From NCBI GenBank assembly GCA_015680905.1, contig CM027385.1, positions 18,544,501 through 18,608,500 on the forward strand: a stretch of 64,000 bases of DNA. The letters run 5' to 3'. Below are positions 1-12,098 of the stretch, piece after piece. The translations under genes were made by a program, and so were the position numbers. The DNA comes from Coptis chinensis. Lineage: Eukaryota > Streptophyta > Magnoliopsida > Ranunculales > Ranunculaceae. Numbering within the stretch: the stretch's first letter is position 1; the number at the start of each line of letters is the position of its first letter. The notes under the pieces are model-generated. The model had not been told where the DNA came from, ran no database searches, and worked only from the letters and a program-made list of their open reading frames with translations.

Positions 1-2663
1 AAAATAAATCAAATACGGGAAAAGAAGAAAAAAAAGTCGTACAAACCATACCTGACAGATCTCAACCTGTCTTTTCAACTCCATGTTATGGTTTTGAACC
101 TCCTCAACTATTAAAACCCGTTCCAGAGCACTTCTCAGAATCTTTTCTGCTTCAATGAGAGCAGACTCTTTTGACTTAGATAAACGTTCCAAGGCTTTTC
201 TATCCTCGTGCAGTAATGCAATCTGAAAAAAAAGGAATGAAAATCATAAAGCTTTCTTTGAAACTAACTTGCATAAGTTGAGATTTATTTGGGGAGGTTT
301 ATGCTGAATTTTACTTCCAGAAGTTGGAGTCCTCCTCCAATTCTAAATCTCAACTTTATGAGGTCAAACTAAACATGTTTACAGATCACAAAAATTAAAT
401 ATCTAGTAGTTGAAGATGATGTTAAAGGTTTCTAATAGAACTCCTGGTTCTTCAGATTTTATGCAAGAATCGAAGACAACTACTGGAAGTTGGGAATTGC
501 CGTTTCAAACACACCCTATGAATAACATTTGGAACCAGAAATAATTACTAGCCATGTCTAGGTTGGTTCTGCAAGGGTCAGTAATAATCACTATTACCTC
601 ATTTTTATAGATTTTGATCTCCGCCTCAAGAGGTGCTATAAGAGCCTCGACAGGAACAAAACCCTCATTCTTTTGATTAGCATGCACCCTTCGGAGAGTT
701 GCTTCAGCTGCAAATTGTGCCGCCAATGCCTCTTTCTTCTCATTTTTGAGTTTCTTGATTTCAAGATTCTGTAATCAATTTAACATGATCCACCAAACTG
801 AGTATATCAGAACACCAAGCATAGTGACAAAGACCTAGAGTGGAGATATATACTAAGACAATATAGCACCTTGTTTTCAAGGAGAATTTCATCAGCTCTA
901 AGTTTGTCATCCAATTTTCTCAGTTCATTGCTGAGCTGGACCCAGAAAAACCAAAAATTAGTTCCATAAATATGCAAAGGATGGGACAGCAAATTCTAAG
1001 ACGTGATTACCAAACTCTTATTGGAAAACTGTACTGAAATCTAACATCATCTAATTATTTATCATAATTCCAAGTATATGTTCAAAGTATATCCAGATAC
1101 TTTTCTAATACCGAATAGATCAGATGCTGTAAATAATTTTTTTGTCTAAAAGCATAATACTGTGAAACATAATAGCTCTTCTGAAAATTAAACTAAAAGC
1201 ATATGTTGAGGTGCCTTACAAGATAACTATACCTGTGTATATAGTGAGTATCTATTGAACTATTTTAACGCCACTCCACGTCTATGGAGAATTCAGTTGT
1301 CTTTTTTTTTCTATTGATGGGTGAAATTCAGCTAGAAATAATCTTCTGAACGATGATAAGATACGTGTGAGAAAGCATATAATGTAAGTACCTCTTCTAC
1401 TGCCTTGTCTTTCAGTGCTTCAGTCAGTCTCAAAGCCTTAATTTCTCCATGGACATCTCCAAGCTCCCGATCCTTTTCTATAATAAAATAATAAAACAAA
1501 ATTATAAACTTATTGTGAACTTCATTGGGATACCAACTTCATTTTGATACTTTCACTGCAGTGGATGAGAAAAATCTTATATACTTGTAGCTTTTCTTAT
1601 GATAATTAGCAAAACACAAATATACGTGGCAGAGAGGACTAAAGATTCTTCACTGATGTATAAGAGGTTTTGTTTTGTGTTGTTTTAACAACTTTCCACT
1701 ATCCTATTCTAAACAACCTCATGTTCTAGGGTCCATTTTGTTATTAACAAAAACAAAAAAATGTTCTAGCTAGTATCATTTTGTTAGCAACTCATGGAAT
1801 TTCCATAATATTCTGCATAGTATTCTTGTTGAGATTATTCCACCACCCCAATTTCTAAGTGTGTCCCACCTATGTTCTCTCTCCGAGCCTCCTCTCATAT
1901 TCTCATATAATTTGCCTCTACATAAGCATAAGTTCAAACAGAGAAATTGGCATTTGACAGTTATTGTTTTATCATTTCAACTACTAAGGATTGAGTATTT
2001 GCGTGTACACGGTGAAATGGTTTATGACTCTCATTCTCACTGTAAAAAACACTAACATGCAGAAAAACATAAATCAAAGAAGGGCTACCCATACAATTCT
2101 GTCAGCAACAAGAACAACCGTGTACAAGAAGTTTAGATGGTAAAACAATTAGAAGCTAATAATGAAACTCAAGATTTTCTGATTTCAAAGAGGCTTGAGA
2201 ACATTAAGAAATTTGGTACACTAACACAAAAAACAGAGTTCAACAACTTCACAAACCATGTAACATCTAGAACAGAAAACTAGTACAACCAAATAATTCA
2301 ACTAGACACTTTTTTTACAACTCTCCATACTAACCTCCTACTTTTCTTTTGATCAATTACCACAGTAACTTTTTTCGAAGTTGCAACTCTTAAACAAATA
2401 TATTTGGACGTTCTTTGAGAGTATCACAACTACTAGAGTTGCTGCAATGTTTTAACCATCTTACTCGGCAGAAACACCAGAACACACACACACACGAAAC
2501 TAAATATATTACACATTATTGCACATGTGAAAACTTGTAAAGTGGTAAAAAAGGAAGAAAGAAGGAAACCTTTAAGCCGGTTGTGCAAGCGGTTGAGCTC
2601 GATAACAACAGGGTCTGCCGAATGAACAAAAAACGGGTCATCTAATTCCTGTAAACTTCCCAT
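1..2663 (-). CDS. MAP70-5-like: MAP70-family microtubule-associated protein, 5' part (five coding exons; continues past left edge)
   Basis: Minus-strand spliced gene. Coding exons read 2663-2570, 1477-1392, 935-870, 768-598 and 222-52. Each has an AG acceptor and GT donor in matching phase, giving 196 codons before the window edge. The start is the ATG at 2663; the N-terminus is MGSLQELDDPFFVHSADPVV, followed by the family's ELNRL heptad region, ELG..HGEIKALRLTEALKDKAVEE and the hallmark AAQFAAEATLRRVHANQK. The short N-terminus lacks the Ser/Arg-rich leader of MAP70-1 to -4 and looks like MAP70-5 as I remember it. Known role: plant-specific coiled-coil proteins that bind cortical microtubules and shape secondary walls. 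Everything visible is predicted coiled coil. No frame break is seen, so this looks like a live host gene. Exon boundaries are inferred from splice signals and family knowledge. Confidence 0.93.
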
Positions 2664-2960
2664 GCCTGTTGTTGTTGGACAACTGGGAGTGTTGCACTTG
2701 AAGCTTAAATAAATGTACAAGGCAAGCACAAAATTTATATGTGTGTGACTGGAAGGAGTCCATGCTTTAAAGGAATGAATTATTATTATTATTATTATTT
2801 TAGAGAGAGCTGAAAACAAGGAGGGGTGAGGATAATACTCAGTGAAAACGAACTTTTAAAGCCGGCGAAGCCGGCACTCATTTTGATAGTAACCGTTACA
2901 TTTTTTTTTTCTTGGTTTTCAAATCTTCCTCTTTTTGTTTTGTTTTCGCTATAACTCCAA
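2664..2960 (-). promoter_or_regulatory. Putative 5' UTR and proximal promoter of the MAP70-like gene
   Basis: Noncoding stretch directly upstream of the MAP70 start codon. Reading toward the gene it holds an A/T-box (CTTTAAAAG, about 2853-2861) that could act as a TATA element, a pyrimidine-rich patch, and a short (ATT)n microsatellite at about 2778-2800 probably in the 5' UTR. GCCGGC occurs twice near 2862-2876. The transcription start is not determined; this is a positional inference only. Confidence 0.35.
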
Positions 2961-3208
2961 ATCCAAACTACTACTACATTGATCCTCGTGGCACCTAATT
3001 CAAATGGTGCTTGACAAATGTTGAATGCTTCTCCAAGACTCCTTCATTTCTGACATCATCTTGCCTAAAAAACAAAACTGGCTGGTGGTCTAGTGAACCT
3101 GTGGTGGCTGTTTCTTTATTCAGGCATACATCATAGTATCATACCTTTGTTGCACCTGCAGGTGAGCCAGAGTGTGCAACAACTCTAGAGAGTCTGCATA
3201 CAACAACC
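2961..3208. other. Intergenic DNA between the MAP70 promoter and the first transposon
   Basis: No coding or repeat signal recognised. It ends in the left 8-bp target duplication (CAACAACC, 3201-3208) of the hAT-type element, so a transposon lies about 0.55 kb upstream of the MAP70 start codon. Confidence 0.5.
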
Positions 3209-6200
3209 TAGGGGTGGGCAACGGGCCGGGCTAAACATTTAAAGCCCTTTTAGATATTAAGGTCCGGCGCCCGGCCCTAAAGTCAATATAGGGCCAGGTC
3301 ATAAGTCTAAATCTCAAGCCATAAGCTATGACCCTATTTTAAGCCTTCTTTAGGGCCGGGCTTTAGAGTCGGGCCTATATATTTCCTTCTTTTTACTGTA
3401 TCCGTTTTAAAACTCATTTATATTACAAAAAATTTACAAAGATCTATAAACTCAAAGTCTCACTACTTTGAAATTGGAAAAATAACCAATCTAATAATAA
3501 TCTCTGATATTTAAAATGCACATCCACGATCTAATGAACTAATCTTGAAGTACATAGAGACTCCTATTTGTATTTCAAAATTACAATTAAAATGTAAAAG
3601 ACACATTTTGGAAAGAGCTTTCACTTATATCAATATGTTCTTTTTTGAACATATTGATACCAGTAGACAAACATTTTTGAAAGCGATTAAATATGGATTA
3701 AAATTTTTTGGAGATGCAACTTGGTTAAATATCAATACTCACAAGACGTCTTTACTAGCTGGAGACCTTAGTCAGCAGGATGCAATAGCTTTAGCGGAGA
3801 TTATGGGAATAGAATTGGTTAAACCGCCAGTGAGATATCTTGGGCTACCACTCACCTCTGCAAGGTTGGGGATTAGAGAATGTCAGCCATTAATAGAGAA
3901 GGTTACTAGCAAGATTTCAAATTGGAAGTCAAAGTTGTTGTCTCATGCAGGAAGACTACAAGTTATAAACTCTGTTCTTATTGCTTTCCATACATATTGG
4001 TCCAGAACTTTCATTCTTCCTTCTATGGTTCTTGAACAAGTGCAACAGATATGTGCAAAATTTTTGTGGACTGGTTCTACAGAGAAGAAAGGCATCACCA
4101 AGCTAGCTGGAGTACTATTTGTCTGTCTAAGGAGGAAGGGGGTTTGGGAGTCATGAACCTACAAAGGTGGAACACTGGAGCCTACTGTGGGTTGATTTTT
4201 AAGGTGGTCACAAGAGAAGAAATTGTTTGGGTAGACTGGACATGGCAGCAACACATCAAAGAAAAGTTTTTCTGGTCCATGAGTATCCCAAAAGACTGCT
4301 CATGGTCGTGGAGAAACATTTTGGATACTAGGAATGAAGCCAAAAGATTTATCAGATATGAAATTGCTAATGGTGAAGACACTCTCTTATGACATGATAT
4401 TTGGTGTTCAAGATCTCTGTTGATCGAAGATGCAGAGGTGAGAGAAGCTTGGGATTTTCAACTGAATGCTATAGTAAATATCCTTATTTCCGATGGCGCA
4501 TGGAACTCAGAAGTTCAAAATTTGCAGGCGGCAAGATTGAAGAAGGAGATCAACGAAGTGCAAATCAATTCGCACCTAGACAAAGACTTCATTGTATGGA
4601 CTCCTCATCAAAGTGGTAAGCTTACTTCCAAGAGTGCATACGAAGCTTTGACCAGAGTACGAGAGAAGAAAACTTGGTGCAGTATGGTATGGAGAAAATG
4701 GGTTTTGCCACGCCACTCTTTTTCCACATGGCAGTTATTTTCTAATAGCATACCTACACAGGACATGTTAGTGCATAAGAAGATTCTCAACCCGGTTCGA
4801 TTGTCCGTATGCGTGAAATGCGAGGGAGTACTCAACACATTTATTCTTTGAGTGTCAGTATTCAAGGAATTTCTTTGGAAGAGTGAAACAGTTAATAGGA
4901 ATTTGCACTGATGACTCCAATGCGAATAAGGAATGGCTTTCGATAATTCGACAGTGTAAAAATGTAGAGGTGGGGGAAATCTATAAGGTGTTCATATGTG
5001 CTTCGGTGGATTATATATGGAAAGAACGTAATGCAAGACGCTTTCGACACAATGGAAAACCTCCTGAGATAGTGTTTAACAAGATGGTAAGGGATTTGAG
5101 AAACTATCTACAAGTGCTAAGACCGGAAATCAGAGATAGTGAAAGTGGAAGAGGGTTGTTTCTCAGAATCGGTATTATCAGTGATTTCAAGCAACAGATG
5201 TACACAAAATGCTCTTGGATTCCTCCGATGGGTACGAGAATGAAAGCAAACACAGATGGTGCCTTAGATAATTATGGGCAAGGTCATGGAGGAGTGCTAA
5301 GAAATTATGAAGGCAAGGTTATGGCTGCATTTAGTGGAAGTGGTGGTATGGTGTCAGTTATATTCCAAGAACTGAAAGCTATAGAGGTCTGTCTTGGTCG
5401 ATGTCTGGTAGAAGGCTACCTAGAGGTAGAAGTAGAAGTTGATTCACTAAGAGCCATCAATGCGATCAACAAAATTGAGGAACCTCCATGGTATTGTCGA
5501 GATGTAATGGTGGCTAATGAAAGAAAGAAGGAAGGCTTCAGTTTCATATCTTTTTCACATGCTTTTCGAGAAGTGAATAGGGTAGCTGATTATTTTGCTA
5601 GTTTACATAGAAATGTTGAAAATGTTGAATTTTCTAATGTACACTTTGCTCATCCTCTGGATTTTGTTGTGCAGAACATTGTAAATGAGGATGAGAGTGG
5701 AACTATATATGTAAGGAAAAATTAAATTAATACAGGTGGGGGTCTGCCGAACCCTAGCTTATTTGGAAAAAAAATATGTTCTTTTTTGTGCTCAAACCTA
5801 ACCAAAATTAAATTTAATATTGAAAAGCACAAATACAAATAAGAGTTTGGAATGACATCAACCTATTTTTCATTAGGCTAGTGCGTAGTGCTAATTATTC
5901 TTTTTGGCAGCTAGCTTAGATGAGGAGCTGTGAGTTGTGAGATAGAAACAATTAGGTTTACAAGTTTTTATGATATAAGAACAACTTATTAGAAGTAACC
6001 ATACGGTAAGTGATAAATTACAAAGGGCAATGTTATTTTAATAATTGGAAATATTTAACAAGGAGTTTGACATTTATGGTATGTGCATTTATAGTGAAAC
6101 TATAATTAGGGCTTGGTGAGGGTTTTGTTAGGATCGGGCTAATAAGGGCTGAAATAGAGTCGGGTCTATGTTTCAGAACCTTAACCCTGCCCTACCTTAG

Positions 6201-6280
6201 AAGGCATTATGATCCGCCCGGTTAGGAAAGGCATTAGGGTCCGCCCGGTTAGGGTCGTTAGGCTCAAATTTCCACCCCTA
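3209..6280. mobile_element. Non-autonomous hAT-type DNA transposon (MITE-like), split by a LINE
   Basis: The ends are TAGGGGTGG (3209-3217) and CCACCCCTA (6272-6280), a perfect 9-bp terminal inverted repeat. The flanks are CAACAACC (3201-3208) and CATCAACC (6281-6288), an 8-bp target duplication with one mismatch. An 8-bp duplication with TAGGGGTG-like ends is typical of plant hAT elements. Both arms carry GGGCCGGGC/GGTCCGCCCGG-rich subterminal stretches (3220-3370 and 6100-6260). Without the inserted LINE the element is about 0.93 kb and encodes nothing recognisable, so it must have moved with a transposase supplied in trans. Confidence 0.8.
3648..5773 (+). mobile_element. 5'-truncated L1-type LINE with RNase H domain
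   Basis: Insertion flanked by a perfect 15-bp duplication (ATATGTTCTTTTTTG, 3633-3647 and 5774-5788), ending in a short poly(A). It begins inside the reverse transcriptase C-terminal part: NINTHKTSLLAGDL, then KPPVRYLGLPL and SHAGRLQVINS, the usual post-palm region. A zinc-binding RVT region follows (about 4560-4860), then a plant-type RNase H (about 5240-5600) with the acidic residues in place: TDGALDN, FQELKAIE, EVDSLRA, NRVADY. ORF2 is broken by at least one stop (about 4391) and two frame changes (near 4085 and 4850). It is a close relative of the LINE at 41972-48225, with the same 3' tail ending CCCTAGCTTATTTG before the poly(A). Truncation at the 5' end is typical of target-primed reverse transcription. 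Confidence 0.92.
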
Positions 6281-6288
6281 CATCAACC

Positions 6289-7134
6289 CATTGCCTAATT
6301 GCCTATATAGTATATACACATCACCAACCACTGTCTATGGATGTCAAACGGGCTGGGTCAGGGTAGACCGGCTCGCACAAAGTCATGTTCTAAGGGCCGG
6401 GCCAAATTTTAAATCCAATCCCTTTCCCGGGTCAGGTTATTGACACTTATTATTATTATTTTATCAATAATAAGGTTATTGACATTGTTAAGGCAGTCTG
6501 TAGGTAAGCGCACTCACTCCTAGTAGTACTACAGTGGATTTCTTTACCTACAAATAATATATATATATAAAAAAGGGTAATACAATTGGATGTTACCGTA
6601 ATCTTAATGGCAAAAAACGTAAAACATAACACAAACACTCTTGTTTAGTCGATTAGAGTAATTTAATGCTTAAGTAATCTTGTTTACCAGAAAAAATGCT
6701 CAAGTAGTCTTCATCAAGAGAGGGTCACAATCAACATTCAACAACATAGGAATCCTGAAGAGTGTAGGTAGTTTGAAGGAACAAACAAAACGTGTCTACG
6801 TCTTTGCTTGGAAAAGTTGGAAGTATATATTGGCTGATAATAAGAAAGGGGAAAGTGACTGTCATCTATAATATACGATTTCAATGTATCTCTACTCTCT
6901 TGGACTGCTGATAACGTTAGCGAATTGGGACTCTTAAGACTTGGTGACGCGACAAGTGGAAGGTTCCAGACTTCCAGCACATCACCAACACCCTCCAGAG
7001 ACAGTCCTCACGAAAATCTTCAAAACCATCAGTATCCTTAAATCTCAAAGTTATTAATAATGCATTTCCAACTAGCAAAAGTTTTGAAAGTGATATACAA
7101 ATTTATCTTATGCAATCTATGAGTCCAATGAAAT
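6289..7134. other. Intergenic DNA with a second GC-rich hAT-like scrap
   Basis: At about 6334-6440 a stretch reading ATGTCAAACGGGCTGGGTC and ...AAGGGCCGGGCC resembles the subterminal sequence of the neighbouring hAT-type element family, but without clear ends or duplication. Nothing coding is recognised in the rest. The stretch ends at GGTTG (7135-7139), the candidate target duplication of the large Tat element. Confidence 0.4.
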
Positions 7135-7139
7135 GGTTG

Positions 7140-7530
7140 TTGTAACACTCTTTCTCTCCTCTCTGTTTTTTCTCTCTTTTCTTTCTCCTCTCTCAGTCTT
7201 GCCTCCTCCCTCCTTTTTTTCATTTTTTTTCTCCTCTTTCTCTTTATACCCCCGTCACCTTTCCTTAGCTGTCCACATGTCCCTCTATCCTTCGGTCTCC
7301 ATCATTCCACGTGGATACTCAAGGTCTAGGAATTTAGGTATCCGCAGACCTGATATTGTACTCCCTACCTCCCTTTAGTGCCTTGCCCCCCAGGTGTCTT
7401 CCGTTCCCTGCGTGCGCATTCCCAGTTGGGTGGTGTAGGTATCCGTGGTCAATATTCAATACTCCTCTACTCCCTTTATTGTCTTGCTCCAGTGTCAATC
7501 CGCCGTTGACCAGTCTGCTTCATAGATTGG
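7140..7530 (-). repeat. 3' LTR of the Tat element
   Basis: About 390 bp, clearly homologous to 51076-51471 in the same orientation. It contains a TATA-type box (GTATAAAG on the minus strand, near 7231-7240), a long C/T-rich stretch and a perfect G-box palindrome CCACGTGG (7307-7314), also present in the other LTR. The exact ends are uncertain by a few bases: the GGTTG flank suggests these limits, whereas canonical TG...CA ends would shorten the LTR slightly. Confidence 0.75.
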
Positions 7531-8077
7531 GCCGCTATAAATGCCCCCTCTCGAGTCCGCGAACCTGTTGATGTTCGTGGGGTCATGAATGCACCTCTCT
7601 CCTTCTTTTCCCCTTCTTATCTCCTACATTACTTGCGACACTCATTTGCGTGTACTAAGCATGCATTGTTTGTGCCTCCTCATTTCCTGCTCCCCACATG
7701 TCCTGCTTTCCCTAATTCAATTAATGGCTCCTCAGTTTCTGCCATGAGGCTTTTACTATTTTGCCCTCCTCCATCTTCAAATCCCGCTCGATTCCCCTTC
7801 CTTTCATAGTCACTCCCAACTATTTCCTCTCTCTTGCTTCCAGCACCCTTTTTACTTGCTCCATCTGCCCTTTCTTTGCTTCCCTCATTGCTATCATCCT
7901 TTTTCGCTTTTGATCACCCTTTTCTTCCTCCTTGTGACTGCTTAGACGCTTCTTCCGTCAATCGGATTCACGCTTCAGGTTGGTTTTTCTTTTCTTTTAT
8001 CTTGTCTCTCTTTCCCTTTTTTGGTTTCTATTGTTTTTGTGTGTTCATTGAAACAATTCGTCTTTTTTCCCTCTCTT
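7531..8077. other. Spacer between the Tat 3' LTR and the antisense ORF
   Basis: C/T-rich sequence on the plus strand with no convincing protein. On the minus strand GAGAGGGGGC (near 7553-7562) lies just before the LTR and is the best polypurine-tract candidate for the Tat element. The long pyrimidine-rich stretch just upstream of the antisense ORF could serve as its leader or promoter. Small open frames here are short and without family resemblance. Confidence 0.45.
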
Positions 8078-9253
8078 ATGATGTCGGACTCCCAGTCAGA
8101 GGATTCAACCTCTTCACAGTCTGACACGGTGGCATCCCCTCCTCTGGCGGACTCCACCGCAGCCCCCTCTACATCTGGGCGGCCATCTAAACTTCTGCCA
8201 CCCCTCCACGATTTCACCGACCTAATTTAGAGGCGATTAGGACTACTTATGGGATTCCAGATGACGTCTTTATAGAGCATGTGCCTAATGTAAATCATTT
8301 TCCCCATCTAGTTCCTCGCAGGCGGGGATGTCTAGTAGCCACGGTAGGTCAAATCATATTCGGCATACGGTTCCCACTGTCATTGCTCGATGTCGAAGTG
8401 TGCAATCACTTCAATATTCCCTCTTGCCAAGGTATAGGTAACTTCTAGCGTATTATGTATGCCGCGAGCCATTACAACAAAAACCATGAGCCCAAGATAA
8501 TCCTCCGTGATATAATTTCTCACTATTTCATAAAGAAGAGCACTAAGGACGTCAGCGTGGGATATCATTCTTTCTGTGTCCGTCCCGGTAAACAGTCTTT
8601 TATCCTTCGGATCACCACCTCGAACAAGACCTGGCACCACTATCCCTTGTATGTTTCAGGGAATTTCCTGTCTGCGGATATCCCTCCCGAAGTGACTCTT
8701 AATCACCTCACTTTTCTGACCAGCGGTGAGTGCCTTTACATATTTTTATTCTTATGTGCAATATATGCTGCTAAGTGATCCTTTACCCTATCTCTACACA
8801 GGTTGGAGGACTGATTCTAAATATCACATCTACGCAGGTATCACTTCCACAGTCTTTCAGCAACTCCGCAATTTTGGTCCAGCTCAAACTGAAGTCCTCG
8901 ACATTGGTCTCTAGGAACTCCCCTGCTAACCGACCCTGCACTGCACACTCTGGGCAAGTATTCTGCTCCATTCTATCGCCTACCGCCCATTAAAGAAAAA
9001 AAGCCTCGGCCCTCACCCGCTCTACAATCAAGGCCCCAACCTACAAAGGGAAAGTCACACCGCCGCGACTTTACTAGAAAAACTTCCAAATCCCAGGCCC
9101 GAGCCCAGGCTCTGGCAACGATAGTTCGTAAAGCTACCGCTGACCTTCCCTCTCAGTCCTGTAGAGGTGCTAACCCTTCCTTTCGCTCCATCTCTGCTTG
9201 GGAAGATCAGTATATCTCCCTCGAAACTCTTTCCGCAGATTCTACACCGCCAC
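8078..9253 (+). CDS. Antisense extra ORF (aORF) of the Tat element, first part; fossil
   Basis: Plus-strand ORF lying opposite in sense to the element's gag-pol and next to its 3' LTR, the place and orientation known for additional ORFs of Tat-clade elements. It begins MMSDSQSEDSTSSQSD, a Ser/Asp/Glu-rich N-terminus. A basic/aromatic domain follows around 8450-8720 (HYNKNHEPKIILRDIISHYF..., HHYPLYVSG). A clean GT-AG intron is likely at 8726-8801. The part ends where element A inserted (duplication GCCAC). The function of Tat aORF proteins is unknown; transposase-like or Gag-like roles have been proposed. Fossil copy, not intact. Confidence 0.65.
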
Positions 9254-10775
9254 TGATAAGAGCCCAAAACTGTAGTTTTAACCCCTTTAACAATATCGCT
9301 TTTGACTAATTATGTGATTAATAAGTAAGAATTAGTATTGCTATCATGTTCTTATGTATTTCAGGCATTGGAGTCGAATATGTGCAGAAATGCGCTCCTT
9401 TTGCGAGATAAAGGAGCAAGGGTTGGTTGCTAAGAAGTTCTATGATAAAATGCCAAGATTTAAGCCGAAAAAGCCTTTTTAAAGCTCGGTCAAACATGAA
9501 AAGTCAAAGTCAACGCACAACGCGTAAACAACGCGCAAAAAGTCGTGAACTTCCTCGGGGACGTATCTTTGGACCCGCACTGAAATTGGGCCTACCTTAC
9601 AACAAAATGACCAGCTTGAAAAGAGCTTTCCAATGGTCCAAGCTTGGACCCAATTAGAAGAGCAAAAGTGGACGAAAAGGCTATTGAAGTCAAATCCAAC
9701 TGAAAAGGCCTCTGTGGACTGAAGAAATTGGGTTTTTGGGCTCAATTTTCCGGCGCAAAACATGGCTCCTCAGCCCATACACGAATTTGTGGATCTTGTC
9801 TCCTCCATATGAAGAGACAAAGACTTAGCTCTTAAGTTACTTAGTTTTTAATTAGCTTTACTTAGTCTAGATCCAATAGTTAGTTTTAGATCTAGTTAAT
9901 TAGCATTAAATTAGTGTTTAGAACAAGGTTTAGTTTTTAGAATCAATAATTAGTTTGTATTTCAAGTTTTAGTTTATAATTCAATATTTGAATTCATAGA
10001 TTTAGTTTGTAGCCTATATTAGAACCTTTCAATAAAAGTTTTAGTTAATTCAATTCAATTCAAGTTATTTTAATCTAGTTAGTTTAATTTAATTATGTCT
10101 TATTATCATTGTTTATTGTTAATGAACTCAATGAAACTAGGCTAAAAACTTCATTAGAGGAGTTTTATGAAGTCTATGTGAGGGTTATGATTGTTCTTCT
10201 TTAGTTTTCTTATTATCTTATGTGCTTCAAGTTCAAGTTCTATAGTTGTCTAGAGATAGAGATTATAGAAGTTGAACTAGAGAAAGGAAACTCCACAAAG
10301 AGATTTGTGGAGGAGAATTTCTCTTATGCTAATCATATCTTAGTACAGAGATTGCTAGGATTGGTTAGGGATCAATAATAAATTGTGACTTTTGTTGTTT
10401 TATCTTGTGTAGATTAATAAAGGTTCAGATTAAAATATGAGAAACTAGTTAGAATAATCATAGCTTCACATAGATGGATTAATCCTTTCTCTATGTTCTT
10501 CCAATTCATTAAATTCACCTTTTAATTGCTTAGTTAAATTAGTTTAATTTATAATTAGTTTTAGTTTAAATAAATCACAACACTACTCTCATTGTTCTCA
10601 CCATTATTTCCTTGTGTTTGATTAATTGAATTCGTTTAAGTCTAGATAGATTAAGAGTGGAACGATTCCGTACTCTTTATATTGAATGAATATATATGTT
10701 TGAGAGTAGGAAATAAACAATTGATATCGTAAGAATAAGGTTAGAGTAATCTAATTGAGTTTTTACGGGTTATCA
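9254..10775 (+). repeat. 5' LTR of Athila-type element A
   Basis: 1,522 bp, TGATAAGAGCCCAAAACTG... to ...TTTTTACGGGTTATCA. It contains AAAGTCAAAGTCAACG W-box-like motifs near 9497-9512 (TTGAC on the other strand). It matches 17065-19667 over its whole length except for the inserted foldback. Confidence 0.92.
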
Positions 10776-10777
10776 AA

Positions 10778-10791
10778 TGGCGTCGCTGCCA
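10778..10791 (+). promoter_or_regulatory. Primer-binding site of element A
   Basis: TGGCGTCGCTGCCA, two bases after the LTR end; a variant of the tRNA-Asp-type site TGGCGCCGTTGCC used by Athila elements. Confidence 0.75.
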
Positions 10792-12098
10792 TCTTAAACT
10801 CATTCAGGACAAGAATTCAATTGGTTGAATCCAAGGGGCAATCCCCCATTCTCTACCCACCCACCCTTTTAATTTTTCTTTCTTCTTTCTCATATTTTTG
10901 TTACTGTTCATGCTTGAAATTCACTGTTTTAATCCGCCCTCCCTTTTGCCTTGCACAAAGCGCGCCCGCGCTCCCTTAAAATTGCGGGATCACAGTGAAG
11001 AATACTGCGGTAAAGGTATTTCTAAATTTTCAAAAATTCTGAAAATTGTCAGGAATAATATTTAATGTGTTTTTGGTTTACTGGAATATTTTCAGATTTT
11101 TCCTAGTTGGTTTACCTAGTGAACTATTACCTTCTTTACACTGTTGTAATTCAGCTTCCACACTGTAAGTGTCGGGAAAAACTATTGAGTAAGGTTAATT
11201 TTCAGTTCTAAAAATTCTAAATTTTTTACAAGAGTATCTATCCTAAGTCAGGAGTTTGAAGTAAAAATTTGACAAGTGTTTTATTTGTTTTGACCTCCTA
11301 ACTAGTGGAGTGTTTCCAGTGTGTTTTTGCAGTTTTGCAAACACTTAATTTCAGGAACAACAGCAGATAAGGAGGGTTTGTAGAACTCCAATTTCTCTAA
11401 ACTCTTTACAGGAATACCCATGATTTGTCAGGAGTCTCCAGTAAAATTTTGGAGATTTTTGTGTCTGTTTGGATTGGTTAACCATTCAGTTGTTTGTATT
11501 GTGTCCGAAAACTGTTTCACAAACTTTGTAGGGCAGTAGAAGGACTTTCATAGCTCCGATTGATCTGAAATTTTACAGGCTACTTGATAAATGTCTTAGA
11601 AAACTACTGTAAAAATTTCAAATTTTTTGGACCAAGATAAACTTACTGGACATTGCCAAAGGAAAGAGCACGACCTGCTCCCGTGTCAGGCAAATTATGA
11701 GCGCCCCCCGCACTCAACACACTGGAAGTCGCCTCAGGCAAGAGCGCGACCTGCACCCGTGTCAGCCAAATTTGGAGCGCACCCTGCGCTGAAGAACTTG
11801 GACCTCGAGTAAGACTAAAGTGCACCCCGCGCCCTCTTGTGTACCAGCCCGATTTTTCACAGGTTAGTTCAAGTTTTCATTTCTTCAAGTTATTCAGTGT
11901 TTCTAACATCATACAAACACTAAGATCGCGTATACAAGACACTATTCAAACGCGTAGCAAGGAGGCATTCAGGTACTCCTTCTTCCACTCCTCGCCTTTT
12001 CTGTTAGAGGAGTTTTAATTCTAGTATAATCAGGCTTGTTTTTCATAGACATAAATACCACACGCCTATCTAGAATTTCACACACTACACCTGCATCA
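10792..12098 (+). other. Leader of element A, with reiterated motifs
   Basis: Untranslated leader. A GC-rich cassette of about 75 bp is present twice (about 11660-11735 and 11736-11810: AGAGC(A/G)CGACCTG(C)...CCCGTGTCAG), with a third weaker copy after it. Farther 5', TCAGGAGT...AGTAAAA(TT)TTT motifs recur near 11250, 11418 and 11605. A similar GC-rich cassette lies in the leader of element B near 28735-28790. Possible RNA structure or packaging region; function unknown. Confidence 0.55.
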
